Source: Leptothrix cholodnii SP-6 (GTDB lineage: Bacteria; Pseudomonadota; Gammaproteobacteria; Burkholderiales; Burkholderiaceae_C). Taken from it: a stretch of DNA of 64,000 nt. This document shows positions 49,096 through 58,206 of this stretch, piece after piece. Each line of letters opens with the position of its first letter. Within the stretch, counting starts at the first letter, position 1. The position numbers were made by a program, and so were the translations under genes. The DNA is taken from positions 372,001-436,000 of the forward strand of contig NC_010524.1 of the NCBI RefSeq assembly GCF_000019785.1, read 5' to 3'. The notes beneath the pieces are model-generated. The model searched no databases. It had not been told where the DNA came from and worked only from the letters and a program-made list of their open reading frames with translations.

Positions 49096-50304
49096 ATGCT
49101 GGTCTGGGAAGACACCCCGCGTTCAACGCCAACCCCCGCGAGTCCAATGCCTTCGAACGTCTCTCGCGACGTCTCGATGCGGGTCTCGTCACCGTCATCG
49201 GTGCCTTCGTTCTCGCACCCGTTCGTGCAATCGACGTCGCAGCCTCCGGCCGCGCCATCGGCTGCATCAGCCGCCGCTGATGCAGCACGCCGCGTCAACG
49301 TGGCCGACAAGCGCATCATCAACGGCCAGACCGACGTCAACCAGCTGGTGCCGTTCAAGTACAAGTGGGCCTGGGAGAAGTACCTCGCCACCTGCGCCAA
49401 TCACTGGATGCCGCAAGAGGTCAACATGTCGCGCGACATCGCGACCTGGAAGGACCCCAATGGCCTGACCGATGACGAGCGTCGCCTCATCAAGCGCAAC
49501 CTCGGCTTCTTCGTCACCGCCGATTCGCTCGCGGCCAACAACATCACGCTGGGCACCTACCGCCACATCACGGCGCCCGAGTGCCGTCAGTTCCTGTTGC
49601 GCCAGGCCTTCGAAGAAGCGATCCACACCCACGCCTACCAGTACATCGTCGAGTCGCTGGGCCTGGATGAAAGCGAGATCTTCAACGCCTATCACGAGGT
49701 CGCGTCGATCCGCGAGAAGGACGAGTTCCTGATCCCGTACATCGACGCGATCATGGATCCGCACTTCAAGACCGGCACGCCCGAGAACGACCAGACGCTG
49801 CTGAAGTCGCTGATCGTCTTTGCCTGCCTGATGGAGGGCCTGTTCTTCTACGTCGGCTTCACGCAGATCCTGGCGCTGGGTCGGCAGAACAAGATGACCG
49901 GCGCGGCCGAGCAGTACCAGTACATCCTGCGTGACGAGTCGATGCACTGCAATTTCGGCATCGACCTGATCAACGCCATCAAGCTCGAGAACCCGCACCT
50001 CTGGACACCGGCGTTCAAGGCCGAGATCAAGGCGCTGTTCCTGAAGGCCGTCGAGCTTGAATACCGTTATGCCGAAGACACCATGCCGCGTGGCGTGCTC
50101 GGCCTCAATGCATCCATGTTCAAGGGCTATCTGCGCTACATCGCCAACCGGCGGGCCACGCAGATCGGCCTTGAAGAGCTCTTCCCGAACGAGGAAAACC
50201 CGTTCCCCTGGATGAGCGAAATGATCGACCTGAAGAAGGAGCGCAATTTCTTCGAAACCCGCGTCATCGAGTACCAGTCCGGCGGTGCGCTGTCCTGGGA
50301 CTGA
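49096..50304 (+). CDS. nrdB: Class Ia ribonucleoside-diphosphate reductase beta subunit
   Basis: NrdB holds the di-iron centre and tyrosyl radical. The 402-residue product shows the ligands Asp in TADSLAANN, Glu and His in [10 protein letters not shown] and further Glu/His in the second half ([10 protein letters not shown]). The radical tyrosine sits four residues after the ligand His (HTHAY). The enzyme therefore looks like a normal Tyr-radical class Ia type. A Ser/Pro/Ala-rich N-terminal extension of about 70 residues precedes the core, which starts near [12 protein letters not shown] 49096 has AGGAAG upstream. The gap to nrdA is 103 bp with no separate terminator seen. Confidence 0.95.
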   Translation: MLVWEDTPRSTPTPASPMPSNVSRDVSMRVSSPSSVPSFSHPFVQSTSQPPAAPSAASAAADAARRVNVADKRIINGQTDVNQLVPFKYKWAWEKYLATCANHWMPQEVNMSRDIATWKDPNGLTDDERRLIKRNLGFFVTADSLAANNITLGTYRHITAPECRQFLLRQAFEEAIHTHAYQYIVESLGLDESEIFNAYHEVASIREKDEFLIPYIDAIMDPHFKTGTPENDQTLLKSLIVFACLMEGLFFYVGFTQILALGRQNKMTGAAEQYQYILRDESMHCNFGIDLINAIKLENPHLWTPAFKAEIKALFLKAVELEYRYAEDTMPRGVLGLNASMFKGYLRYIANRRATQIGLEELFPNEENPFPWMSEMIDLKKERNFFETRVIEYQSGGALSWD

Positions 50305-50507
50305 TCGGTCTCCGCAGCGTCTGGCCAGGCCGGGGCGTTCTCGTTGATCGCGGCAATCCGATTCCGGCGCGGCACGCAGCGATGCGTGTCGCGCTCAACT
50401 GTATTCACGGTGCCCAGGCGTCTCTCCAAGACAGACCTGTGGAACGCGGATCACCCGGCCAGTCGAATGGGCGGGGTGTTTTGTCAACTTGATCAAGGAG
50501 AACTGTG

Positions 50508-51098
50508 ATGGCAACTGCAAAGAAGGCCGCGGCCAAGAAGGCCGTCGCGCCGAAGCCCGCGGCGAAAACCGCTGCACCGAAACCCGCGCTGAAGAAGGCC
50601 GCTCCGGCCAGGAAGGCTGCCGTGGTCGCTGCGGCTCCGGTTGCGGCTCCCGCTCCGGCCAAGAAGGCGGCAGCGAAGAAGGCTGCTCCGGCCAAGAAGG
50701 CGGCGGCCGCTCCGGTGGCGAAGAAGGCCGCTGCACCGGTGGCCAAGGTGCCGGCCAAGAAGGCTGCTGCCAAGAAGGCGGCACCGGCTGCTGCCCCCGC
50801 TCCCGCGCCTGCCGCCAAGCCGGCTCTGAAGAAGGCTGCACCGGCCAAGAAGGCGGCTGCAGCAGCGCCCGCCAAGGCGCCCGCGAAGGCGCCTGCCAAG
50901 GCACCGGCGAAGAAGGCTGTTGCAGCGAAGAAGGCTGCACCGGCAACCAAGGCTGCACCGGCCAAGAAGGCCGCAGCGAAGAAGGCAGCCAAGAAAGCCG
51001 CAGCGCCCGCTGCCCCTGGCCCTGCGACCTCGCCTGCAGCCAAGACCACGCTCAGCCCTCAGGCGGCCTGGCCTTTCCCGACGGGCGACAAGCCCTGA
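50508..51098 (+). CDS. Histone H1-like Lys/Ala-rich DNA-binding protein
   Basis: A 196-residue, extremely basic, low-complexity protein built from KKAA, PAKKA and APAK units, like the C-terminal tail of eukaryotic histone H1 and Bordetella BpH1. It ends in the conserved Burkholderiales tail PQAAWPFPTGDKP. Such proteins bind DNA and help compact the nucleoid or tune transcription. ATG 50508 follows AAGGAG by seven bases. The repeats make slippage and length change between strains likely. The 203 bp upstream, after nrdB, contain no gene I can support. A strong terminator follows. Confidence 0.9.
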   Translation: MATAKKAAAKKAVAPKPAAKTAAPKPALKKAAPARKAAVVAAAPVAAPAPAKKAAAKKAAPAKKAAAAPVAKKAAAPVAKVPAKKAAAKKAAPAAAPAPAPAAKPALKKAAPAKKAAAAAPAKAPAKAPAKAPAKKAVAAKKAAPATKAAPAKKAAAKKAAKKAAAPAAPGPATSPAAKTTLSPQAAWPFPTGDKP

Positions 51099-51139
51099 TG
51101 ATTCAGGCGGCCCGCAAGGGTCGCCGGTCCGATCATCCA

Positions 51140-51163
51140 GCCCGGCCATGGCCGGGCTTTTTT
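51140..51163 (+). terminator. Intrinsic terminator after the H1-like gene
   Basis: GCCCGGCC (51140-51147) and GGCCGGGC (51150-51157) form an 8-bp stem with a very tight AT loop, followed by six T (51158-51163). It lies 41 bp after the stop of the H1-like gene and 12 bp before the next start codon. Confidence 0.85.
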
Positions 51164-51174
51164 GCGCGTAGCCC

Positions 51175-51552
51175 ATGCCCACCTCGTCGCGTCGAACCGC
51201 CGTGCCGGCCGCTGTTGCCGGCGTCCCGGTCCTGCAGGCACCGTTCCTGATCCAGCAGCCCGACGAGGTGTTCCTGATCGACGTGGCCGTGGTTCCCAAC
51301 GCTCGACGCACCGAGGTCGTCGGCCTGCATGACCAGGCCTTGCGGCTTCGTCTCGCGGCGCCGCCGGTCGATGGTGCGGCCAATGACGCCTTGCAGCGCT
51401 GGCTGGCCGACGAGCTGGGGGTGTCCAAGCAGCAGGTGAGCCTGTTGCGCGGTGCCAGCGGGCGTCGCAAGCGGCTGCGCGTGCAGGTGCCCCCTGCGCA
51501 GATGGCCGCGTGGCTGGCGGCGCTCAGGTTGGCCGGGCTGCTCGACGCATGA
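51175..51552 (+). CDS. DUF167 (YggU) family protein
   Basis: A 125-residue protein of the YggU/DUF167 family. The recognisable core is VVPNARRTEVVG, LRLRLAAPPVDGAANDAL and VSLLRGASGRRKRLRV, matching the family's VxPxAxxxxi...APPvdGkAN...G..sr.K pattern. The first 25 residues are extra. The small alpha/beta fold is known from structures but the function is not. It is preceded by the H1-like gene terminator and is convergent with the coiled-coil membrane protein. Confidence 0.92.
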   Translation: MPTSSRRTAVPAAVAGVPVLQAPFLIQQPDEVFLIDVAVVPNARRTEVVGLHDQALRLRLAAPPVDGAANDALQRWLADELGVSKQQVSLLRGASGRRKRLRVQVPPAQMAAWLAALRLAGLLDA

Positions 51553-51586
51553 GGCCTTTGCGGGCCGCGGCGGCGACTGTTGCGCT

Positions 51587-51982
51587 TCAGCCTCGCGTCG
51601 GCCCGGGTCGTGTCTCGGGTGTCATGTCGGCGGCGTGGCGCTCGCCGCTGGTCGACGAGGCCGGTGGGCTGTCGGGCAGGTGCGCCGCCAGATGTTCGGC
51701 CAGCTTGGTGTAGTTCCCGTAGAGCCGGCGGTACTTGCTGCGCAGGCGGGCGACCTCGTCGATCTGCACCTGCTTCTTGTCCCGTTCGGACTGCGCCTCT
51801 GCCAGGGCCTCGGCCAGTGCGGCCCGCAGTTCGAGGAGCTGGCGGGCGGCGGTCTCGCGCGAGATCGCCAACGTCTGCTCGGACTCCCGCCGCGCGCGCA
51901 CGGCCTGCCGATGCTGATGCCAGAGCAGCGCGCCCGCCAGGGTGAGCAGCAACGCCACCAGCGATCCTTCGAGCAGGCTCAT
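51587..51982 (-). CDS. Small membrane protein with coiled coil
   Basis: A 131-residue protein with one N-terminal transmembrane helix (about 6-22, GSLVALLLTLAGALLWH). A long charged helix follows (about 25-100) with heptad-like spacing (ESEQTLAISRETAARQLLEL region), then a disordered tail. ATG 51982 is preceded by AGGAAGGGA at seven bases. It lies 44 bp after the PfkB kinase on the same strand, so the two may be co-transcribed. The layout resembles small cell-envelope proteins such as DUF1043/YhcB types, but I see no family signature. Confidence 0.68.
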   Translation of the reverse strand: MSLLEGSLVALLLTLAGALLWHQHRQAVRARRESEQTLAISRETAARQLLELRAALAEALAEAQSERDKKQVQIDEVARLRSKYRRLYGNYTKLAEHLAAHLPDSPPASSTSGERHAADMTPETRPGPTRG

Positions 51983-52026
51983 CGGCAGGTCCCTTCCTGA
52001 ATCGAATGCAGGGGCCGGGTGCCGGC

Positions 52027-52935
52027 TCAGAGGCCGAGTTCCGCCGGATCGAGCCGGTGGTTCTGGGTGCCCGCCGAGGCGATCTTGATGGCGCCCACGC
52101 GGTTCGCCAGTTCGACGCTGCGCACCAGATCCCAGCCGCGCTCGAGCCCGTACAGCAGGCCGGCCCGGAACGCATCGCCGCAGCCGGTGGGGTCGACCAC
52201 CGCGCTGGCCTCGATGCCGGGCACGCGGGTGACCTGGCCCTGGATCCAGACGTCGCAGCCCTCGTGGCCGAGCGTGACGATCAGGCCACGCAGGTGCGAG
52301 CGCGACAGCGTGTCCAGATCGCAGCCGGTGCGGTCGCACAGCATGCGGCCTTCGTAGTCGTTGACCGTGACCCAGGTGGCCAGGCTCAGGAAGTGCTGCA
52401 GCTCGGCGCCGTCGAACATCGGCAGGCCCTGGCCCGGATCGAACACGAACGGGATGCCGGCGTCGGCCATCTGCCGGGCGTGCAGCAGCATGGCCTCGCG
52501 GCCGTCGGGCGCGATGATGCCGATGGCGATGTCACCGGCCGGGTTGGGGACCACCAGGCGCGCGGCCTGTTGCATGGCGCCGGGGTGGAAGGCGGTGATC
52601 TGGTTGTTGTCCTGGTCGGTCGTGATGTGGCACTGCGCGGTGTAGGCGTCGGCCAGCAGCTCGATGTGGCGGGTGTCGATCTGCATCGCCTTCAGGCGCG
52701 CCAGGTAGCCCTCGCCGTCGGCGCCGACGGTGGCCATCACGCGCGGCTCGCCGCCGAGTGCCTTCAGGCTGTAGGCGATGTTGCCGGCGCAGCCGCCGAA
52801 CTCGCGCCGCAGCGTCGGCACCAGGAACGAGACGTTCAGGATGTGGATGTGCTCGGGCAGGATCTGCTGCGCAAAACGGCCGTGGAAGTTGGCGATGGTG
52901 TCAAAGGCAAGGGATCCGCATATCAGCACAGGCAT
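52027..52935 (-). CDS. PfkB family carbohydrate kinase
   Basis: A 302-residue ribokinase-fold kinase. It has CGSLAFDTI at the N-terminus, GGCAGNIAYSLKALGG (PfkB signature 1), VNDYEGRML and the C-terminal signature 2 DPTGCGDAFRAGLLYG with the catalytic Asp. Burkholderiales orthologues are often annotated as adenosine kinase or sugar kinase. The residues needed to decide the substrate are not clear, so only the family is firm. ATG 52935 has GGAG five bases upstream. It leads a two-gene unit with the coiled-coil membrane protein. Confidence 0.92.
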   Translation of the reverse strand: MPVLICGSLAFDTIANFHGRFAQQILPEHIHILNVSFLVPTLRREFGGCAGNIAYSLKALGGEPRVMATVGADGEGYLARLKAMQIDTRHIELLADAYTAQCHITTDQDNNQITAFHPGAMQQAARLVVPNPAGDIAIGIIAPDGREAMLLHARQMADAGIPFVFDPGQGLPMFDGAELQHFLSLATWVTVNDYEGRMLCDRTGCDLDTLSRSHLRGLIVTLGHEGCDVWIQGQVTRVPGIEASAVVDPTGCGDAFRAGLLYGLERGWDLVRSVELANRVGAIKIASAGTQNHRLDPAELGL

Positions 52936-53108
52936 GGTCACTCCGGAAATCAGACAGGCGCCGCGAGGCGCACGCGAGTGCCGATTGTCACGCCTGGGCC
53001 GACGTGGCTGGCGCAGCGCAGCGGTCGGACGCGGAGGCGCAGGGGGTGATCCGTCGCGCCGGGTCGATCGGCGTGAGGCGGGCGGCGCGGTGGCCGCCAT
53101 CGGAGGGA

Positions 53109-53177
53109 TCAAAAAGAAGGGAGGCGGGACGTGGATGCCGGGCGCTCGCTCTCTCTTGCCCGCAACGCCCGCCTCCC
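53109..53177 (-). terminator. Minus-strand terminator-like hairpin with nearby hairpin cluster
   Basis: GGGAGGCGGG (53119-53128) and CCCGCCTCCC (53168-53177) are perfect 10-bp complements. On the minus strand the stem is followed by TTCTTTTTG (53110-53118), so transcripts coming from higher coordinates should end here. The loop can pair internally (CGGGC with GCCCG). Two more inverted repeats lie just beyond: GGGACC/GGTCCC at 53179-53196 and TCTC/GAGA around 53205-53215. Confidence 0.65.
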
Positions 53178-53259
53178 TGGGACCTCAGCCGGTCCCGAAG
53201 GCTTCTCTGAGGAGAGACACAAAGAAGATGATCGACTGCTGAAATGAAGCCTGCCGCGC

Positions 53260-53376
53260 TCAGCGCATCTGTGCGCTGGCCTGGGGATCGTCCAGATTCT
53301 CGGAGCCGGCGAAGGCGCTCAACGCAAAGACCAGTGCCGCAGCCGCCGCCCAATCGGTCCAACGAAATTTTTTCAT
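53260..53376 (-). CDS. Probable 38-residue membrane or exported peptide
   Basis: A short frame of 38 residues beginning MKKFRWTDW, then a hydrophobic stretch AAAAALVFALSAFAG and a polar tail ENLDDPQASAQMR. The two lysines before a 16-residue hydrophobic core look like a signal peptide or a single membrane anchor. AGCAGG stands directly in front of the ATG and GGGGAAG a little further. The same strand carries a terminator-like hairpin about 80 bp after the stop. I do not recognise the peptide. It lies in the 586-bp gap between pfkB and the GGDEF-EAL gene; the rest of that gap holds only the hairpins described. Confidence 0.4.
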   Translation of the reverse strand: MKKFRWTDWAAAAALVFALSAFAGSENLDDPQASAQMR

Positions 53377-53521
53377 CCTGCTTCCCCGCACGGTGTGCTT
53401 TCGGCCCGGAATTGCCGACCCGAAGTGAAAAATGCAGCAACCGTGCCAGCCACAAGATGTGTACGGGATCACGCCCTGGTGGTGCTCGGGAATTGGTTTT
53501 TAGCAAGACTGACGTGTCGTG

Positions 53522-55894
53522 TCAGGCGGCGTGACGGAAATGGTCAGTCTGGCTCGACGGGGCGGATTCGGTGACGACCGGGAGCTCGGCAGGCGCATGC
53601 GCGGCCTCGAACAAGGCGCGTGCCTGGGGCCGGCCGTAGAGCCAGCCCTGCGCCAGCTGGCAACCCATCTCGCGCAGGACCTGTACCTGCTCGTGGGTCT
53701 CGACCCCTTCGGCGACCAGCTCGAGCTGCAGGCTGTGGCCCATCGCCACGATGGCGCGCACCAGGCTGGCGCGGGCGGGGTGGGTGGCGACTTCGTTGAC
53801 GAAGGAACGGTCGATCTTCAGCGTGCTGATCGGGAACCGCGTCAGGTAGCCGAGCGCCGAATAGCCGGTGCCGAAGTCGTCGATCGCCAGCGTGAAGCCG
53901 AGCCGGCTCAGCTCGGCGAGGATCTCGCTGACCTGGCCGCGGGTGTCGATCAGCAGGCTTTCGGTGATCTCCAGTTCGATCCACTCCGGCCGACAGCCGG
54001 TCTCGTGCATCACGGCGCGCACCATCGCCACGAAGTGCGGCGACCAGAACTGGCGCGGCGACAGGTTGACGGCGATCTTGAGTGCCTCCTGGCCGCGCGC
54101 GCGGCGGGTGCGGTTCCAGTGGGTGGCGGCGGTGCAGGCGGTGCGCAGCACCCATTCGCCGATCGGGATGATCAGGCCGGTGTCTTCGGCCACCGGGATG
54201 AAGCGGTCCGGCGGCACCATGCCGCGCTCGGCGTGGTGCCAGCGCAGCAGGGCCTCGGCACCGACCACCCGGTCGGTGCGCATGTCGACCTTGGGCTGGT
54301 AGTGCAGCTCGAGTTCGCCGCGTTCGATCGCGCGCCGCAGGTCGCCTTCGAGCAGCACCCGCTCGCGGGCGCGCTCGCTCTGCTGGGCGGCGTAGAACTG
54401 GTAGCCGGCGCGGCCGAGGCCCTTGGCGTCGAACATCGCCACGTCGGCGCAGCGCAGCAGCGCCTCGGTGTCGTCGGCGTCCTGCGGACTGACGGCGATG
54501 CCGATGCTGGCCGACACGTAGACCTCCACGCCCGCCACCGAGAACGGCCGTGTCAGGGTGTCGATCAGCGCCTGGGCCTGCTGGGCCGCGGCGGCGCTGC
54601 TGGCGATGGCCGGCAGGATGATCGCGAACTCGTCGCCACCGAGCCGCGCCAGCGAGGCCGTGTCGCCCAGGACCCGCTGCAGCCGCTGCGCTGCCATGCC
54701 CAGCAGCAGATCGCCGGCGTGGTGGCCGAGGGTGTCGTTGATCGCCTTGAAGTGATCGAGGTCGAGCATCAGCAGCGCGCTGCGTTCGCCCTGCCTGAGC
54801 ATGCCGGCCAGCGCCTGCATGAACCAGGCGCGGTTGCCCAGGCCGGTGAGCGGGTCGTTGAACGCCAGCTTCTGCAGTTCGCGCTGGGTCTGCTTGAGCT
54901 CGCTGGTGTCCTGCAGCGTCGACATCAGGCGCGTGACGCGGCCGTCGGCGCCGGTCTCGAGGTGCTGCACCACCATCAGGTCGCGCACGCCTGCGGGTGT
55001 CGACACCTGGGTCTCGTAGCGCAGCTGGCTCTGGGTCTGCTGCAGCGAGTTGCGGATCAGCAGCCGCACGCGTTCGCGGTCGGCGGGCACCACCAGCTCG
55101 ACGATGTCGCGGTGTTCGAGGGCGCCGACGCCGTCGAGCCCGAGCATGCGCTGTGCGCCGGCCGACAGCTGTGCCTGCGCGGCGCCGGCGTCCCACACCA
55201 GGTGGCCGACATGGGCCATCTGCTCGGCCATTTCAAGGCGCTGCAGGGTGTCGCGCTGGGCCAGGCTGGCGCTGTGGCGGGCCCGGATCGCGCGTTGCAT
55301 GCTGCGCGGCAGGCTGACCGTCACCGTCAGCATGAACGTGAACGAGCAGAACGCCAGGAAGTGCTGCGCGCCGCTGCTGCCCAGCGCCATGACGAGCGTG
55401 ATCGGCAGCAGCGTGAGCACGCCGAACAGCGGCACCAGCAGCGGCAGCGTGCCCACCAGCGCGGCACTGCCGGCCACGATCACCAGCAGGCAGACCAGGA
55501 TCAGGGCTTCGTCCTGCGCGGTCGGCACCGCCAGGCTCATCAGGCCCAGGCTGCCCCAGGTCAGACCCTGGGCGATCGTGAAGACCAGCGCCAGCTGCCG
55601 CCACCGCGCCAGGCTGTGGCGCTCGGCGCCGCCGTGCATGTAGTGCAGCGTGGTGGTCAGTCGGCCGACGATCAGCAGCTCGGCCGCCAGCAGCCAGCTG
55701 CGCAGCCAGAGCGCCGGCAGGGCGTCCTGCAGCGCCAGCACGACCAGCAGCGCGCCGATCGCGCCGCCCAGCAGCGCGGCGGGCGACTGGCGATAGAACA
55801 GGTCGACCATCTGCGCCGAGACATCGCCGCGCGGTTGGGCGGCCTGCGGCGTGGCAGCGGTGTCCAGGTTGGCGGGATCGGTTCGGCTCGACAA
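53522..55894 (-). CDS. Membrane-bound GGDEF-EAL cyclic-di-GMP protein with PAS domain
   Basis: A roughly 790-residue protein. It has six or so N-terminal transmembrane helices (about 40-215), a PAS-like sensor (about 230-345, AEQMAHVGHLVWD), and a GGDEF domain with an intact signature ARLGGDEFAIIL (about 418). The EAL domain (about 510-760) has GAEALLRW, ELEITESLL, AIDDFGTGYS, LKIDRSFV, VAEGVETHEQ and QGWLYGRP, all intact. Either or both activities could work; which dominates cannot be told. The start is uncertain: the frame opens at GTG 56035 with no ribosome site, while TTG 55894 has AGGAA at a proper distance and is used here. ATG 55810 is a third choice. It follows the glutamine amidotransferase on the same strand. 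Confidence 0.9.
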   Translation of the reverse strand: MSSRTDPANLDTAATPQAAQPRGDVSAQMVDLFYRQSPAALLGGAIGALLVVLALQDALPALWLRSWLLAAELLIVGRLTTTLHYMHGGAERHSLARWRQLALVFTIAQGLTWGSLGLMSLAVPTAQDEALILVCLLVIVAGSAALVGTLPLLVPLFGVLTLLPITLVMALGSSGAQHFLAFCSFTFMLTVTVSLPRSMQRAIRARHSASLAQRDTLQRLEMAEQMAHVGHLVWDAGAAQAQLSAGAQRMLGLDGVGALEHRDIVELVVPADRERVRLLIRNSLQQTQSQLRYETQVSTPAGVRDLMVVQHLETGADGRVTRLMSTLQDTSELKQTQRELQKLAFNDPLTGLGNRAWFMQALAGMLRQGERSALLMLDLDHFKAINDTLGHHAGDLLLGMAAQRLQRVLGDTASLARLGGDEFAIILPAIASSAAAAQQAQALIDTLTRPFSVAGVEVYVSASIGIAVSPQDADDTEALLRCADVAMFDAKGLGRAGYQFYAAQQSERARERVLLEGDLRRAIERGELELHYQPKVDMRTDRVVGAEALLRWHHAERGMVPPDRFIPVAEDTGLIIPIGEWVLRTACTAATHWNRTRRARGQEALKIAVNLSPRQFWSPHFVAMVRAVMHETGCRPEWIELEITESLLIDTRGQVSEILAELSRLGFTLAIDDFGTGYSALGYLTRFPISTLKIDRSFVNEVATHPARASLVRAIVAMGHSLQLELVAEGVETHEQVQVLREMGCQLAQGWLYGRPQARALFEAAHAPAELPVVTESAPSSQTDHFRHAA

Positions 55895-56048
55895 GGCAGG
55901 GTTCCTGGCAGATCGGGCCTGCGGAGGTGCATGCCCAATCTGCAAGATCGGCCGTTCGAGTGCCCAACGTGAGCCCGCCGCAGGGCGGTATCCGTGACGG
56001 TTCGCACGAACGGGCGCAGCTGCGCGCGTCGGCACCGCCGCGTGGCGG

Positions 56049-56807
56049 CTAGAGCGCCGCGCGCTGGCCGTCGACGAAGACCGCCAGCTCGCCTGGCGTC
56101 AGGGCGATCCAGTCCTCGTTGCGCGTCAGCGGCTCGGTGACGATCAGCGCGACCCGGTCGGTCGGCGTGGTCTGGGTGGCGAAGTCGACTGTCAGATCGT
56201 CGTCCTGCAGGTGGGCGCTGGCGAACGGGTGGCGGCGCAGCACGTAATGCAGGCGCGTCGAGCAATGCGCCCACAGCGCCTCGCCGTTGCCGAGCAGGAA
56301 GTTGAAGGTGCCGTGGCGCGCCACCTGCGGCACCAGCTCGGCCAGCGTCTCGCTCAGGTGCGCCACGCTCGGCAGGCTGGCGTGGTTCTTGGCCAGCTCC
56401 TGCAGCAGCCAGCAGAAGGCGCGTTCGCTGTCGGTCTGGCCGACCGGGTGGTAGGCGGCGTGCAGCTTGGGCTTGAAGTCGGTGAGGTTGCCGTTGTGCG
56501 CGAACACCCAGTAGCGCCCCCACAGCTCGCGCTGGAACGGGTGGGTGTTCTCGAGCGCCACGCCGCCCTGCGTCGCCTTGCGGATGTGCGCCAGGATGTG
56601 GCGGCTGCGGATCGGGTAGTTGCGCACCATCTGCGCCACCGGCGACTCGGTCGCGCTGTGGTGATCGACGAACAGCCGCGCGCCGGCCCCTTCGAAGAAG
56701 GCGATGCCGAAGCCGTCCTTGTGCTCGACCGCACGCTGCGAGAAGCCCGTGAAGCTGAAGACCAGGTCGGTCGGCGTGTTGGCGTTGAGGCCGAGAAGTT
56801 GACACAT
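56049..56807 (-). CDS. Class II glutamine amidotransferase (YafJ type)
   Basis: A 252-residue N-terminal nucleophile amidotransferase domain standing alone. The nucleophile is Cys2 (MCQLLGLN), exposed after removal of Met1. Family features are DGFGIAFFEG, HIRKATQGGVALENTHPF, and FAHNGNLTDFKP with the oxyanion Asn-Gly. It hydrolyses glutamine to provide ammonia, but no acceptor domain is attached and the acceptor substrate of YafJ-like proteins is not established. The gene starts 22 bp after the FAD reductase on the same strand. Confidence 0.92.
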   Translation of the reverse strand: MCQLLGLNANTPTDLVFSFTGFSQRAVEHKDGFGIAFFEGAGARLFVDHHSATESPVAQMVRNYPIRSRHILAHIRKATQGGVALENTHPFQRELWGRYWVFAHNGNLTDFKPKLHAAYHPVGQTDSERAFCWLLQELAKNHASLPSVAHLSETLAELVPQVARHGTFNFLLGNGEALWAHCSTRLHYVLRRHPFASAHLQDDDLTVDFATQTTPTDRVALIVTEPLTRNEDWIALTPGELAVFVDGQRAAL

Positions 56808-56829
56808 GGTGCGCGCCCGGATCCAGGCT

Positions 56830-58107
56830 TCAGACGGTGAAGAGTTTCAGCATGCCACGCAGCGAGATCAGGGTGCCGGGGTTGCTGGTCTCGTTGAGCA
56901 GGCCGCTCATGCGCTGGCGCATGCCCGGGCTGCGCCGGGCGCGCCAGATCACCAGGTCGGCCAGCCACGGGTAGCGGTTGATGTGGTTGGCCCGCGCATA
57001 GAGCGAAAAACGCGGTTTCAGGGTCGCCAGGCGGGCGTCGTAGTCGGCCAGCGTCTGCGCATCGGCCGGTGCCGCCGCCGAGCCCTGCGCGCGCCCGGCC
57101 AGCAGCGCCTCGGCCGCCATCAGGCCGGTCTCGAGCGCCTTGCCGATGCCTTCGCCGGTGAAGTCGTAGGTCGAGCCGATCGCCTCGCCGGTGGCCAGCA
57201 GGCCGGGCCGGCCGGTCCGCGCGCCCGCCAGCGTGCAGCGCAGCGGTGCGCCCTTGAGCTCGCTGACCCACTCGCCGCCCTGCATCAGCGCCTGCGCCGG
57301 GGCGTGGACGCGCGTGAAGGCGTCGAACATGTCGCGCAGATTGGCGGCGTCGGTGCTGGCGTCGCGCTTGAAGAACGAGCCCACGCCGATGTTGTAGACG
57401 TCGCCGCCGCACGGGAAGATCCAGCCGTAGCCGGGGCTCAGCGCCCGGTGCCAGACCACGTCCATCGTGGTCTGCCGTCCGGCCAGCGCCGGGTTGCGCA
57501 CATGCGCGCGCAACGCCACGCCGCTGGGCGCACGGCGCTCGCACAGGCCGGCGCCGAGCATCGCCGGCATCGCCGCGCCGGTGGCCAGCACGACCCAGCC
57601 GGCGCGCAGTTCGTGGATCGTGTCGGCGCCGGCCTGGCGCAGCCGCGCACCGCGCACCCGGCCGCCGTCTTCGATCAGACCCTCGAACTTCACCGGTGTG
57701 TGCAGCCGCGCGCCGCCGGCCTGGGCGTGGCGCACCAGCAGGTGGTCGAGGATGCGCCGCGGCAGCACCGCCAGCCGGCCGGCGACGTCGACCTGACCCC
57801 CACGCGGCGCGACGCAGCGCACATGGCCGATCGGCTGCGCCTGCGCCATCACCGCGTCGAGCACGCCCAGCCGCGCCAGCGCGGCGTGGGCATCGGGGAT
57901 CAGGCCGTCGCCGCAGACCTTGTCGCGCGGGAAATCGTGCTGATCGACCAGCACCACGTCGACCCCGGCACGCGCCAGCCAGGTGGCGCAGGCGCTGCCG
58001 GCCGGGCCGGCGCCGACCACCAGCACCTCGCAGTCCGCGGGCAACGGCGCGCGTGGCAGGGCGCGGCGCGCCAGGTCGGGGTCGGGCAGGGGCGGGTCGT
58101 GAGGCAT
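56830..58107 (-). CDS. Geranylgeranyl reductase family FAD-dependent oxidoreductase
   Basis: A 425-residue flavoprotein with an N-terminal dinucleotide-binding motif VLVVGAGPAGSACATWLARAG (about 28-48), then DQHDFPRDKVCGDGL typical of geranylgeranyl reductase-type enzymes. A second flavin motif follows at LLATGEAIGSTYDFTGEGIGKALETG (about 300-325; shown in pieces only for order). Family members reduce isoprenoid double bonds or hydroxylate ring substrates. The substrate here is unknown, and no chlorophyll or archaeal lipid genes are in view. ATG 58107 gives a short polar N-terminus before the flavin fold. It diverges from the patatin gene by 99 bp. Confidence 0.88.
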   Translation of the reverse strand: MPHDPPLPDPDLARRALPRAPLPADCEVLVVGAGPAGSACATWLARAGVDVVLVDQHDFPRDKVCGDGLIPDAHAALARLGVLDAVMAQAQPIGHVRCVAPRGGQVDVAGRLAVLPRRILDHLLVRHAQAGGARLHTPVKFEGLIEDGGRVRGARLRQAGADTIHELRAGWVVLATGAAMPAMLGAGLCERRAPSGVALRAHVRNPALAGRQTTMDVVWHRALSPGYGWIFPCGGDVYNIGVGSFFKRDASTDAANLRDMFDAFTRVHAPAQALMQGGEWVSELKGAPLRCTLAGARTGRPGLLATGEAIGSTYDFTGEGIGKALETGLMAAEALLAGRAQGSAAAPADAQTLADYDARLATLKPRFSLYARANHINRYPWLADLVIWRARRSPGMRQRMSGLLNETSNPGTLISLRGMLKLFTV

Positions 58108-58206
58108 CGGGCGGGTCGGAGGTCGCAGCAAGGCCGGTGGCCCCAGGTGCGGCGGGCGGTGGGTCGGGCCGATTTTAGAGAGCCGTGCGGACGGCAGAAT
58201 CGGCGT

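Noticed and set aside
53221-53242. Mini-ORF ATG-ATC-GAC-TGC-TGA on the plus strand behind GAGGAG
   Set aside because: It encodes only four residues and the GAGGAG is part of a local inverted repeat. There is nothing to support translation.
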